DNA from: Corynebacterium sanguinis
GTDB lineage: Bacteria > Actinomycetota > Actinomycetes > Mycobacteriales > Mycobacteriaceae
Direction of reading: 5' to 3'
NCBI RefSeq assembly: GCF_007641235.1
Contig: NZ_CP038157.1
Location: 744,001-808,000, forward strand
Length of the DNA stretch: 64,000 nt
In this document: positions 34,003 to 42,986 of the stretch, one piece after another
How the letters are laid out: every line of letters begins with the position of its first letter
Position numbering within the stretch: position 1 is the first letter of the stretch
Notes under the pieces: generated by a model
Seen by the model: only the letters and a program-made list of their open reading frames with translations
Told to the model about the DNA's origin: nothing
The model's database searches: none
Made by a program: the position numbers and the translations under genes

Positions 34003-35355
34003 GTGAGCAGAATTTTCTCCCGCACCCGGGAGCTTGGTCTCCTCGTGTGCTCCGCCCTGCTGCTACTGCTCATGCTGTTCGGGCTCGAATTGTCGCAGGG
34101 ACGCACCCTCACGGGCGAGATGCTGTGGCTCGTCGGCGGGTTCATCGGTGTCTACGCCATCGCCCACCTCGCGATCCGCCTCACCGCCCCCTACGCTGAC
34201 CAGGTGCTTTTGCCCGTGGTGGCCACGCTCAACGCGATCGGTCTGGTGATCATCTACCGCCTTGATCTCGCCGAGCGCGCCGGTTACGGTGCACTGGCCG
34301 ACCGGCAGGTTCTGTGGTCTTTCGCCGGCGTCGTGCTGCTCGTTCTCACCCTCGTGATCGTGCGCGACCACAAGTCGCTCTCGCGCTACTCCTACATCCT
34401 CGGGTTGCTCGGGTTGTTCTTCCTCGCCCTGCCTCTGGTATGGCCACAGCCCGCCGAGTTCGCCGACGCGCGCATCTGGATTTGGATCGGCCCGTTCTCC
34501 ATCCAGCCGGGCGAGTTCTCGAAGATCCTGCTGCTGATCTTCTTCGCCCAGCTCCTGGCACAGAAGCGCTCCCTTTTCACCGTGGCCGGCAAACGCTTCG
34601 CAGGACTCGTCTTCCCCCGCCTGCGCGACCTCGCACCGATCATGGTGGTGTGGGCCATCGCCATTTTGATCATGGCGATCTCCAACGACTTCGGCCCCGC
34701 GCTACTTCTCTTTGCCACCGTGCTGGCGATGGTCTACTACGCCACCGGCCGCACCAGCTGGTTGCTCATCGGGATCGGGCTCCTCGCCGTCGGCGGGTAC
34801 GCCGTCTACCAGGTCTCCGACAAGATCCAGGAACGCGTCACCAACTTCCTCGACCCCCTGGCCAACTACGACACCACCGGCTACCAACCATCCCAGGCCC
34901 TGTTCGGGCTCAGCTGGGGCGGGGTCACGGGCGTCGGCCTCGGCCACGGCCACCCCGAGCTCGTGCCCGTCGCCCACTCCGACTACATCCTCGCCGCCAT
35001 TGGCGAGGAGCTCGGGTTCGCTGGGCTCGCGGCGGTTTTGTGCCTGTTCCTCATCTTTGTCAACCGCGGTTTCCGCGCCGCCATGCAGGTCCGCGATTCC
35101 TACGGCAAGCTGCTGGCGGCCGGCCTTGCAACCACGATCATCATCCAGATCTTCGTGGTCATCGGCGGAATTTCCGCTCTCATGCCGATGACCGGCCTGA
35201 CCACCCCGTTCATGTCCGCGGGTGGCTCAGCGATTATGGCGAACTACATCCTGCTCGGCCTGCTTCTGCGCATCTCCAACAGCGCTAACCGGCCGGCCGA
35301 CATCGATAAAGGGGCGTCGGCACTCGATCTCGTCGGGGCGGAGGCAGCGCGATGA
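34003..35355 (+). CDS. rodA: RodA/FtsW-family peptidoglycan polymerase
   Basis: A 450-residue SEDS glycosyltransferase with about ten membrane segments. Conserved parts visible are DARIWIWIGPFSIQPGEFSK with the family's QPGEF(A/S)K, the long extracellular loop with GLSWGGVTGVGLGHGHPELVPVAHSDYI, and the final GLTTPFMSAGGSAIMANYI. It pairs with the downstream class B PBP for polar elongation. It starts with GTG 34003, one base after the pstP stop, and overlaps pbpA by ATGA. Confidence 0.94.
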   Translation: MSRIFSRTRELGLLVCSALLLLLMLFGLELSQGRTLTGEMLWLVGGFIGVYAIAHLAIRLTAPYADQVLLPVVATLNAIGLVIIYRLDLAERAGYGALADRQVLWSFAGVVLLVLTLVIVRDHKSLSRYSYILGLLGLFFLALPLVWPQPAEFADARIWIWIGPFSIQPGEFSKILLLIFFAQLLAQKRSLFTVAGKRFAGLVFPRLRDLAPIMVVWAIAILIMAISNDFGPALLLFATVLAMVYYATGRTSWLLIGIGLLAVGGYAVYQVSDKIQERVTNFLDPLANYDTTGYQPSQALFGLSWGGVTGVGLGHGHPELVPVAHSDYILAAIGEELGFAGLAAVLCLFLIFVNRGFRAAMQVRDSYGKLLAAGLATTIIIQIFVVIGGISALMPMTGLTTPFMSAGGSAIMANYILLGLLLRISNSANRPADIDKGASALDLVGAEAAR

Positions 35356-36791
35356 ACAAATCCATCCGCCTCGGTGCCGTCCTGTCTCTCCTGTTGACGG
35401 TCGTGCTGCTGATCAACCTCACCGTCGTGCAAACCCTGCGCGAGGACAAGTACGCGCAAAACCCGCTGAACTCCCGCAACTTCATCGAGATGAAGCAGGT
35501 CGACCGCGGCCCGATCAACGCGGGCGGACAGATCGTCGCCGACTCCACGCAAGACACCAACGGCTTCTACCAGCGCGTCTACCCGAACATGCCCTACTCT
35601 TTCGGACCGGTGCTGGGCTACGTCTCCGATCAGTTCGGCGTCGGCGGGCTCGAAGCCGAGTACAACTCGGTGCTCAACGGCGAAGGCAGCGCGAGCGGCA
35701 GCAGGTTTTTGCGCACCGGGTTAGAGCGCGACCGCGCAGGCGACGCCGTGGAGCTGACCATCAACCCGCAGCTACAGGCCCTGGCATACGAGAACCTGTC
35801 CAACCGCGGCTACGAGGGGGCCGTGGTGGCGATTCGGCCGTCGACAGGCGAGGTGCTGGCCATGGCGTCGTCGCCCTCCTACGACCCGAACCTGCTGGTC
35901 AACCCCGACACCGCGCAGCAAACCTGGGACAGCCTGAGCAACGATCCGCAAAACCCGCTGCTCAACCACGCCAGCCAGGACCAGCTTCCGCCCGGGTCCA
36001 TCTTCAAAATCGTCACCACCGCCGCCGGTCTGCGCAACGGCTACACCCCCGACTCCCAACTCACCGGCGAAGCACGCATCCCGCTTCCCGGCACCGACGC
36101 GTTCGTGCCCAACTACGGCGGCCAGGCCTGCGGCGGCTCTACCGTAACCACGCTGCGCACCGCGTTCGCGCTGTCGTGCAACACCGCCTTCGTGCAGATG
36201 GGCATCGACATCGGTGCGGACGCGCTGCGCGACGCGGCGGCGCGTTTCGGCATCGGAGAAGACTACGACCCCGGCCTGCCCACCGCCTCTGGCTCGCTGG
36301 GCGATCTGCCAGGGGCCGCGGAGCTGGGCCAGTCCGCGATCGGGCAGCGCGACGTGACCATGACCGCCCTGCAGGCAGCCGTGATGGCGGCGAGCGTCGC
36401 CAACGAGGGCAAGCGCATGGCACCCTACGTGGTCGATCGCGTGGTCACACCCGACCTCAACGTGGTCTCGGAGACGCAGCCGCGCCAGGTCGGCGAGGCG
36501 CTCACGCCGGAAGAATCCCAGACCATAACCGAGCTGATGTACGCCTCGGAGCGCTCCACCTCCGGCTACGACGGCAACGGGTATGCGTCCAAGACGGGTA
36601 CCGCGGAGCACGCAGAGGACGCCGCCCCGCACGTCTGGTACGTCGCCTTCGACCCCCAAAACGACGTGGCAGTCGCCGTGGTGGTCAAAAATGGTGGGCA
36701 GCTCGGAGCTAGCGCGACCGGCGGCCAGGTGGCCGCCCCGATCGGGCGCGCGGTGCTCGGCGCCGCTGCAGCCAACGGAGAGGGAAACTAA
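35352..36791 (+). CDS. pbpA: class B penicillin-binding protein PbpA
   Basis: A 479-residue transpeptidase with one N-terminal membrane segment (AVLSLLLTVVLLINLTVVQTL) and a dimerisation domain. The transpeptidase motifs are S216-I-F-K219 (SxxK), SCN (in LSCNTAF) and KTG (SKTGTAEH). It acts outside the membrane as the crosslinking partner of RodA, and mycobacterial homologues are PknB-regulated. The TAA stop shares its last A with the ATG of pknA. Confidence 0.94.
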   Translation: MNKSIRLGAVLSLLLTVVLLINLTVVQTLREDKYAQNPLNSRNFIEMKQVDRGPINAGGQIVADSTQDTNGFYQRVYPNMPYSFGPVLGYVSDQFGVGGLEAEYNSVLNGEGSASGSRFLRTGLERDRAGDAVELTINPQLQALAYENLSNRGYEGAVVAIRPSTGEVLAMASSPSYDPNLLVNPDTAQQTWDSLSNDPQNPLLNHASQDQLPPGSIFKIVTTAAGLRNGYTPDSQLTGEARIPLPGTDAFVPNYGGQACGGSTVTTLRTAFALSCNTAFVQMGIDIGADALRDAAARFGIGEDYDPGLPTASGSLGDLPGAAELGQSAIGQRDVTMTALQAAVMAASVANEGKRMAPYVVDRVVTPDLNVVSETQPRQVGEALTPEESQTITELMYASERSTSGYDGNGYASKTGTAEHAEDAAPHVWYVAFDPQNDVAVAVVVKNGGQLGASATGGQVAAPIGRAVLGAAAANGEGN

Positions 36792-38215
36792 TGAACACCG
36801 ACAACCGCGAAGACCTGCAGCGCCTCATCGGCGACGATTACACGCTGCAGTGGATCATCGGCCACGGTGGCATGTCCACCGTGTGGCTTGCCGACGACAA
36901 CGTCGCCGACCGCGAAGTGGCCATCAAGGTTCTGCGTCCGGAATTTTCCAACAACGAGGAGTTCCTCACCCGCTTCCGCAACGAGGCCCACGCCGCTGAA
37001 GGAATCGACTCTCCCAACGTCGTCGCCACCTTCGATTACCGCGAGGTGGACTCCCCGGCCGGGTACACCATGTGCTTCATCGCCATGGAATACATACGCG
37101 GCGAGTCCCTGGCAGACCTCATCGCCCGCGAACACCGGCTCGACGAGGCGCTGGCGCTCGACGTCCTCGAACAGGCCGCCCATGGCCTGGCCGCGATTCA
37201 TCTCATGGGTCTTGTCCACCGCGACATCAAGCCCGGCAACCTCATGATCACCCAGAACGGCCAAGTCAAGATCACCGACTTCGGTATCGCCAAGGCCGCC
37301 GCCGCGGTGCCGTTGACCCGCACCGGCATGGTGGTGGGAACCGCCCAGTACGTCTCGCCGGAACAGGCTCAGGGTCACGCGGTCAGCGCCGCGTCCGACG
37401 TGTACTCCCTCGGCGTGGTCGGCTACGAGATGCTCGCGGGCCGGCGCCCCTTTACCGGGGACTCCTCGGTGTCGGTCGCTTTGGCACACGTCTCTGCGGA
37501 GCCGCCGGCGCTGTCGACTGCGGTATCCGCCCCGGCGCGCGAGCTGATCGGCATCGCGCTGCGCAAGGATCCGGGCATGCGGTTTAGCGACGGAAACGCG
37601 ATGCAACTGGCCGTCGCCCAGGTGCGCGATGGCCGTCGCCCGACGCAACCGGTGGGGGTGGCCTCGACGAAGGTGGCGATGGAACCGTCGCCCACCGAGT
37701 CCACGCAGATGCTCGCCTCGGTGGCCCAGCCCACCACCGTGCGCCCGGCGGCTGCGCGGGTCGCACCGGTTGCTCCCGTCGCTGCCCCTCCGGCTCCGGT
37801 GCGCGAGAAGAAGAAAGGCGGCTTTGGGTTAGGTCTCCTCATCGCCCTTCTGCTCATGCTGCTCGGCGGCGGCGTGGTGTGGGCTTTCGCCAGCGGCGCC
37901 TTCGGCGGCTCTTCGCCGACAACCACGCCGGAGCCTCAGCCAACCCCGACGGTGATCACTCAGACCCAGGTGGTCACTCCGACGGTGACGACCACCACGT
38001 CTCGCCCCCAGACGAGGCCGCAGCAGCCGCCTAGCTCCGCGCCCGGCACGGTGAGTTTCGTAGAACCCCCGTCGAGCCTGGCTCCGCCGCCGAATACCCC
38101 GGCTCCGGCTCCGTCGCCCGTCGTTCCAACAGAGGCTCCTCAGCCCACTGAAGCACCGAACGACCCAGCGAACCCGATTGATGACTTTGTAAACCAGCTT
38201 GGCGGAGGTGCCTGA
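36791..38215 (+). CDS. pknA: Ser/Thr protein kinase PknA
   Basis: A 474-residue kinase: catalytic domain at residues 10-280 with GHGGMSTVW (P-loop), VAIKVL (lysine), HRDIKPGN (catalytic loop), DFG and a GTAQYVSPEQ activation-segment end. A membrane segment follows near residue 350, and the extracellular tail of about 100 residues is rich in Pro/Thr with no PASTA repeat. PknA controls cell shape and division together with PknB. The 3' end precedes pknB by four bases. Confidence 0.95.
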   Translation: MNTDNREDLQRLIGDDYTLQWIIGHGGMSTVWLADDNVADREVAIKVLRPEFSNNEEFLTRFRNEAHAAEGIDSPNVVATFDYREVDSPAGYTMCFIAMEYIRGESLADLIAREHRLDEALALDVLEQAAHGLAAIHLMGLVHRDIKPGNLMITQNGQVKITDFGIAKAAAAVPLTRTGMVVGTAQYVSPEQAQGHAVSAASDVYSLGVVGYEMLAGRRPFTGDSSVSVALAHVSAEPPALSTAVSAPARELIGIALRKDPGMRFSDGNAMQLAVAQVRDGRRPTQPVGVASTKVAMEPSPTESTQMLASVAQPTTVRPAAARVAPVAPVAAPPAPVREKKKGGFGLGLLIALLLMLLGGGVVWAFASGAFGGSSPTTTPEPQPTPTVITQTQVVTPTVTTTTSRPQTRPQQPPSSAPGTVSFVEPPSSLAPPPNTPAPAPSPVVPTEAPQPTEAPNDPANPIDDFVNQLGGGA

Positions 38216-38219
38216 GATA

Positions 38220-40196
38220 ATGCTGATCGGTAACCGTTACCAGCTCGGTTCCACCATTGGAACCGGAGGCATGTCCGACGTCTACGCCGCGACCGATACC
38301 GTGCTCGGGCGCGATGTCGCGCTGAAGATGCTCAAGACAGACATGGCGCGCGACGAAAGTTTCCGCGAGCGGTTTCGCCGCGAGGCCCAAAACTCCGCGC
38401 GCCTGAACCACCCGAACATCGTGTCGGTCTACGACACCGGTGACGTGGACATCGACGGGCTTGCGGTGCCCTACATCGTGATGGAGCGCGTCCACGGCCG
38501 CAACCTGCGCGACATCGTGCGCGAGGACGGCCCTTTGAGCCCACAGCAGGCCGCTGAGCTGCTGATTCCGGTGACCCGTGCGCTGCAGGCCAGCCACGAC
38601 GCCGGTATCATCCACCGCGATGTCAAGCCCGCGAACATCATGGTCACCAACACCGGCGCGGTCAAGGTCATGGACTTCGGCATCGCTCGTGCGCTTGATG
38701 ACGCCACCTCAGCGATGACCCAGACCTCCGCGGTGATTGGAACGGCGCAGTACCTCTCCCCGGAGCAGGCGCGTGGGAAACCCGCGGACGGTCGCAGCGA
38801 CGTCTACGCCCTCGGCTGCGTCATGTACGAAGCGGTCACAGGCCGCCCGCCGTTCGAGGGTGAGACCCCGTTCGCGGTTGCCTACCAGCACGTTCAGGAG
38901 GAGCCCGAAGCGCCGAGCACGCTTATCGACGCTCTGGACAACGCCGACGTTTTCGCCGACGCTATGACGGATACCGAGGCTGTCAACGTGGATTCGGTGA
39001 TCTTGACGGCCATGGCCAAACACCCGGCCGACCGCTACCAGTCCGCAGCGGAGATGGGCGCGGACCTGGAGCGTCTCGGGCGTGGGGCGGTGACCACCGC
39101 GGCCCGCAGTTACCTCGCGACGTACGACGAGGACCCGACGGTCGTGGTGGAACCCGCCACGCCCGTTGCCCCGGTTGCTGTCGCTGCGCCTGCCGCCAAC
39201 CGCTACACCCAGCACCGACGCGCCAACGAGAAACAACCGAACAATTGGATGAAGTGGGTCGCGGCCTTGCTCGGCCTGGTGTTGCTCGCGTCCGCAGGCG
39301 TGCTCGCCTACAACTACTTCACCCCCGCTGACACGGATGAGTCCACGACTACCCCGACAATGCTCACGGTGCCCGATGTCACGGGCAAAGTCCGCGAGGA
39401 GGCCGTCGCCGAGCTTGAGCGCCTCGGCTTCCAGGTTGCGGTGAACGACGTCCCAAGCCCCGATCGCCCCCGCGGAGAGGTGCTGGGCACCAACCCCGTG
39501 GCCGGATCGCAGTTGCAGCCGGGGACGATGGTGACAGTTGCGGTGTCGTCGGGCCGCGAAATCACGGACGTGCCGGATGTCACGGGCATCCGGCCGCAGG
39601 AGGCCGCCGAAGTACTGGCAGGTGCGGATCTGGAGCTCGACCCCGAGATCCGCCGCGAGAACAGCGACGAGGTCCCGGAGGGGATGATCATCTCGCAGAA
39701 CCCGGCCGCCGGATCGCAGCTGTCGAAGGGCTCGCAGGTTTCGGTGGTTGTGTCCGAGGGTCGCGAGAAGGTGCAGATCCCTTCGCTGGTGGGCATGAAC
39801 GCCAACCAGGCCGCGGCGACGCTGAACTCGCTGGGGCTCAATTCGACGGTCACTCCCGTGGATTCGCGCCGGCCGACCGACGAGGTCCTCGCCGTCGCCG
39901 GTGAGAACACCGAAGTGGAGACGGGTACCACGGTGGAGCTCCGCGTCTCCAACGGCATGCTCGTGGAGATGCCTGATCTGACCCGCATGACCCCGGCAGA
40001 GGCGGAGCGCGTGCTGCGCGGCACGGGGTGGAACGGCAAGTTCGTCACCGGGCCCGCGGTGCCCACCGGAGCGCTGGTGGACCAGGGACTTGTCGCCGGC
40101 CAGAGCGTTCCACCGGATCAAGACATACGCAAGGACCAGGAAATCGGATACAACATCTGGCGCTTCGATGTCGCCGAGCTCAACCCGCTGAGGTAG
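38220..40196 (+). CDS. pknB: Ser/Thr protein kinase PknB with four PASTA repeats
   Basis: A 658-residue kinase: catalytic domain 5-275 (GTGGMSDVYAA; VALKML; HRDVKPAN; DFG; GTAQYLSPEQ), juxtamembrane linker, a membrane segment near residues 343-366, and four extracellular PASTA repeats starting with VPDVTGK, VPDVTGI, IPSLVGM and MPDLTRM, which sense muropeptides and lipid II. ATG 38220 puts the family's NRYQLG at the N-terminus; TTG 38199 and GTG 38208 are in frame, but the latter overlaps the GGAGG site. The trpG-like gene that follows pknB in C. glutamicum is absent here. Confidence 0.95.
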   Translation: MLIGNRYQLGSTIGTGGMSDVYAATDTVLGRDVALKMLKTDMARDESFRERFRREAQNSARLNHPNIVSVYDTGDVDIDGLAVPYIVMERVHGRNLRDIVREDGPLSPQQAAELLIPVTRALQASHDAGIIHRDVKPANIMVTNTGAVKVMDFGIARALDDATSAMTQTSAVIGTAQYLSPEQARGKPADGRSDVYALGCVMYEAVTGRPPFEGETPFAVAYQHVQEEPEAPSTLIDALDNADVFADAMTDTEAVNVDSVILTAMAKHPADRYQSAAEMGADLERLGRGAVTTAARSYLATYDEDPTVVVEPATPVAPVAVAAPAANRYTQHRRANEKQPNNWMKWVAALLGLVLLASAGVLAYNYFTPADTDESTTTPTMLTVPDVTGKVREEAVAELERLGFQVAVNDVPSPDRPRGEVLGTNPVAGSQLQPGTMVTVAVSSGREITDVPDVTGIRPQEAAEVLAGADLELDPEIRRENSDEVPEGMIISQNPAAGSQLSKGSQVSVVVSEGREKVQIPSLVGMNANQAAATLNSLGLNSTVTPVDSRRPTDEVLAVAGENTEVETGTTVELRVSNGMLVEMPDLTRMTPAEAERVLRGTGWNGKFVTGPAVPTGALVDQGLVAGQSVPPDQDIRKDQEIGYNIWRFDVAELNPLR

Positions 40197-40252
40197 GTTG
40201 CGCCGGTGGTAGAGTTCCGGGCAAGCAGAACACAACGAAGGAAGTAGGCACC

Positions 40253-40525
40253 ATGCCCAAGGCGAAAATTACCAAGGACAACCTCCCGGTACAGTCCGCG
40301 TCGACCGCTACCTCCCGCACGCCTGTCAAGATCAACACGGGCGGCACGCCCATGTGGTATAAGGTGATCATGTTTGGCCTGCTCATCCTGGGCCTTGCTT
40401 GGCTTATCGCCTTCTATGTCGCGGGTGATCAAGTCCCGTTCCTCGCTCAGCTCGGCCCGTGGAACTACCTGATCGGATTCTCCGCCATCATCGCCGGGCT
40501 CCTGATGACCATGGGATGGCGCTAA
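40253..40525 (+). CDS. crgA: cell-division protein CrgA
   Basis: A 90-residue protein with a basic N-terminal tail and two membrane segments (VIMFGLLILGLAWLIAFYVA and NYLIGFSAIIAGLLMTMGW), the CrgA layout. In actinobacteria CrgA bridges FtsZ, FtsQ, FtsI and CwsA at the septum. It follows pknB by 56 bases and is closed by a hairpin at 40555-40596. Confidence 0.93.
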   Translation: MPKAKITKDNLPVQSASTATSRTPVKINTGGTPMWYKVIMFGLLILGLAWLIAFYVAGDQVPFLAQLGPWNYLIGFSAIIAGLLMTMGWR

Positions 40526-40554
40526 AGAGACAAAAGTATAATTTTGCACAGCTA

Positions 40555-40596
40555 AACACCCCCGTTTCATGACCTCGTCAACGAAACGGGGGTGTT
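40555..40596 (+). terminator. hairpin terminator after crgA
   Basis: A 14-base-pair stem AACACCCCCGTTTC / GAAACGGGGGTGTT with a 14-base loop, followed by GCGCATTT. The stem is strong but the T-tract is poor. It lies 29 bases after the crgA stop and likely ends the kinase operon. Confidence 0.75.
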
Positions 40597-40735
40597 GCGC
40601 ATTTCCAGCAACCTGGGAAAAAGATGAACGACGGGTGTACCCTTTCGTTCCCCCCTCGCTCAACGCGGCGCTGCCGGCGTATTTCTACCTGACGAAATCA
40701 CTGCTCCGCCCCGCTTGAGAAAGGCCCCGAAGACC

Positions 40736-42094
40736 ATGAAGTTCACACGCGTTTCGCGCTCTGTGGCAGCGCTGTCTGCTGTTGCCACGCTGACCGTCGG
40801 CGCTGCCCCGGCTTTCGCGCAAACCCTGGAAGAATCCGCGCCGGAGACCCCCGCCACCAACGACGCCCTGCCGATCGTTCACACCTACCGTGGCTCCGAC
40901 CACATCAAGGCGAACATCCTCAACCCGCGCCCGGTGTGCAACTCCACCGAGGACTACCGCACCATCGTGTACAAGGTCACCGACAACTTCCTGCCGGTGG
41001 GCACCATCTCCACGACAAACCTGTCGAACAATACCGTGCCGCTGACCCAGGACCTGTCGCGCACCCAGTCGATCACCGCGTCCGTCAATGGCTCCAAGAC
41101 TGAAACGCTCAACCTCGGCGGCCAGGCGTCGCGCGAGGGCCTGCAGGGCACCATCGGCTACGCGATGGCCAAGACCCTCGGCTTCTCCGTCTCCGGCACC
41201 CTGTCCTGGAACGTCGGCCAGAAGATCGGCCCCTACGAGGTTCCCGCCGGCCACACCGGCGAGGCTACCTACGGCTTCCGCACCGTGACCATGACCGGCA
41301 CCCAGCAGCGCTGCCGCCCCAACGGCACCTGGGCAACCCCGACCGCCTGGATCGCCAACATGCCGGTGAAGAACGAGGTGCGCGTGAGGAACTACGCCAC
41401 CCCGGCCGACTCCTGGGCGCCGAACAAGGGCGCACAGATCACCGAGACCAAGGACAATCCGAACCCGGCCTACGCGAGCGACCTGGAGAAGGTTACCGAG
41501 GGCGAGCCGCTTAACGACGTCGCCCCCGTCGCCGACGACGTCAAGGCAGACATCACCGACGGTGCCGCAGCCACAAACTTCGACGCCGTTTCCGACGAGA
41601 CCGTCAAGGTCATCGCCCCCGAGTACGATTTGCAGCCGTACTTCACCACCTCGAACCTTAAGGCCCCCGGCTTCGTCGGCTCCGTGGCCCTGCGCGTGAA
41701 GAACGTCGGCACCAAGCGTTACTGGGCTGAGTTCCCGGTGGTCACCTTCCGCGTTGAGGTCAAGCGCGAGGTTGGTCCGGAGGGCGTCGATAGGCTGATG
41801 ACCTCCTTCGGTGCCAACGGCTCCCACGTCCGCGACCTGGGTTACAACTTCGACACCAACGCCCGCGTCTTCGAGGTGACCCTGTCCAACCCGGTCAACG
41901 TCGGCGACGACATGCTGCTCGTCGCCTTCAGCTTCGGCGACGGCAAGACCCGCGAGGGCCGCTTGATCAACTACATGACCGTCACCCAGACCGGACGTAT
42001 CTCCGGTGACTCGTCTACCGGAAACGACCAGAACGTCGACTCCCGCCAGGTGACCCGGAGCGACGGCGGCCGCAAGAACCCGGGTCTCTTCTAA
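40736..42094 (+). CDS. secreted protein of unknown function with a beta-pore-forming-like middle
   Basis: A 452-residue exported protein. The signal peptide ends in AAPAFA, with cleavage before Q. Residues about 75-190 show long stretches alternating Ser/Thr with hydrophobic residues (SRTQSITASVNGSKTETL; GFSVSGTLSWNVGQ), then YEVPAGHTGEATYGF and TVTMTGTQQRC. This resembles the amphipathic strands and conserved loop of aerolysin/ETX-MTX2-type pore-forming proteins. Two cysteines (near residues 69 and 192) may pair. The C-terminal third has beta-rich segments ending in a basic tail. No enzyme motif is seen. It is strongly codon-optimised, alone between crgA and a convergent rhomboid gene. Confidence 0.75.
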   Translation: MKFTRVSRSVAALSAVATLTVGAAPAFAQTLEESAPETPATNDALPIVHTYRGSDHIKANILNPRPVCNSTEDYRTIVYKVTDNFLPVGTISTTNLSNNTVPLTQDLSRTQSITASVNGSKTETLNLGGQASREGLQGTIGYAMAKTLGFSVSGTLSWNVGQKIGPYEVPAGHTGEATYGFRTVTMTGTQQRCRPNGTWATPTAWIANMPVKNEVRVRNYATPADSWAPNKGAQITETKDNPNPAYASDLEKVTEGEPLNDVAPVADDVKADITDGAAATNFDAVSDETVKVIAPEYDLQPYFTTSNLKAPGFVGSVALRVKNVGTKRYWAEFPVVTFRVEVKREVGPEGVDRLMTSFGANGSHVRDLGYNFDTNARVFEVTLSNPVNVGDDMLLVAFSFGDGKTREGRLINYMTVTQTGRISGDSSTGNDQNVDSRQVTRSDGGRKNPGLF

Positions 42095-42144
42095 GACTCC
42101 CTCCATCTAGCCCCATCCGGTTCTCCACCGGGGTGGGGTTAGTT

Positions 42145-42339
42145 TTATCCACAGGCTGTGCATAGCTGTGTGGATTATCCGCTTGTCCACACTTGTGGAT
42201 AACTCTGTGCACTATTTCCACACTCGATTTTGTGCCTACTGCAGGTGCGTTGAACTGGTCCTTAGAGTTTTTCTTCGGCGCGGCGTTCTAGAAATTACAT
42301 CTCTGTAGTTATCTACAGTGTGCACAACTCTGGGGATAA
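42145..42339. promoter_or_regulatory. cluster of six DnaA boxes in a convergent intergenic gap
   Basis: Two perfect TTATCCACA boxes (42145-42153 plus; 42194-42202 minus) and four with one mismatch: TAATCCACA (42169-42177 minus), TTGTCCACA (42183-42191 plus), TTATCTACA (42309-42317 plus), TTATCCCCA (42331-42339 minus). They lie between the ends of two converging genes, where no promoter is expected. The whole 245-base gap holds no other feature except a weak GC hairpin after the secreted-protein gene. Confidence 0.75.
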
Positions 42340-42933
42340 CTAGTGCCTGGGGATAGGCGGTGAAAAGGTCAGTGGCCACGCCAACAGGACACCCGCCGCA
42401 AGGCCACCCAAGTGCCCCCACACGCTCACACCGGGCGCGATAAAGGTGAACGCGACGTTGAGCACCAGTAAGGCGATGGGGGCGCGCAGGTCGGAGGAGC
42501 GTCGATAAGCAATGGCGACCAGTACCGCAAGCAGGGCGAACAGGGCGCCCGAGGCCCCGGCCGTGGGCGTGCCAAAAGCCATCGCGAGCACCGCCGCCGA
42601 CGACGCGAGCGTGCCGACGACCCAAGCAACAACGAAGCGGGCGGTGCCAATAGAGCGCTCGATCTCGCCACCGATCAGCACCAGCATCAGCATGTTAACG
42701 AACAGGTGCGACAGGTCGAGGTGCAGAAAGCCAGCGGTGAGCAGGCGCAGCCAGCCGAGCGGGCCCTCGGCGACGAAGGGACCGTAGAGCACCATGCGGA
42801 TGCCCAGCGGTGAGCCCCAGACCGTGTTGCTCAGGGAGGAGGACTGCGCCGCGGCGATGGCGAAGACGGCGATGCACAGCGCGGCAATGGCGGCGGTGGC
42901 GGGGGCGCGGTAAAAGATCGTGCGAAGGTTCAT
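42340..42933 (-). CDS. rhomboid-family intramembrane serine protease
   Basis: A 197-residue protein with six membrane segments. The catalytic serine is in GASGALFALLA (GxSG) and the catalytic histidine in VWGHLGGLAAG on the last segment; HLFVNMLML is the conserved HxxxN region. Rhomboids cleave membrane proteins within or near their helices; the substrate is unknown. The position next to ppiA is conserved in corynebacteria. Confidence 0.92.
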   Translation of the reverse strand: MNLRTIFYRAPATAAIAALCIAVFAIAAAQSSSLSNTVWGSPLGIRMVLYGPFVAEGPLGWLRLLTAGFLHLDLSHLFVNMLMLVLIGGEIERSIGTARFVVAWVVGTLASSAAVLAMAFGTPTAGASGALFALLAVLVAIAYRRSSDLRAPIALLVLNVAFTFIAPGVSVWGHLGGLAAGVLLAWPLTFSPPIPRH

Positions 42934-42986
42934 AAGCGAAAACCCCCGGCACGTTACGTGCGCGGGGGTAGGCAGTGTTTGCGGGG

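Noticed and set aside
42095..42339. oriC itself
   Set aside because: dnaA and dnaN are not adjacent; recF, dciA and gyrB at the right edge place the normal origin beyond 64000. No long AT-rich unwinding region is visible in this gap.
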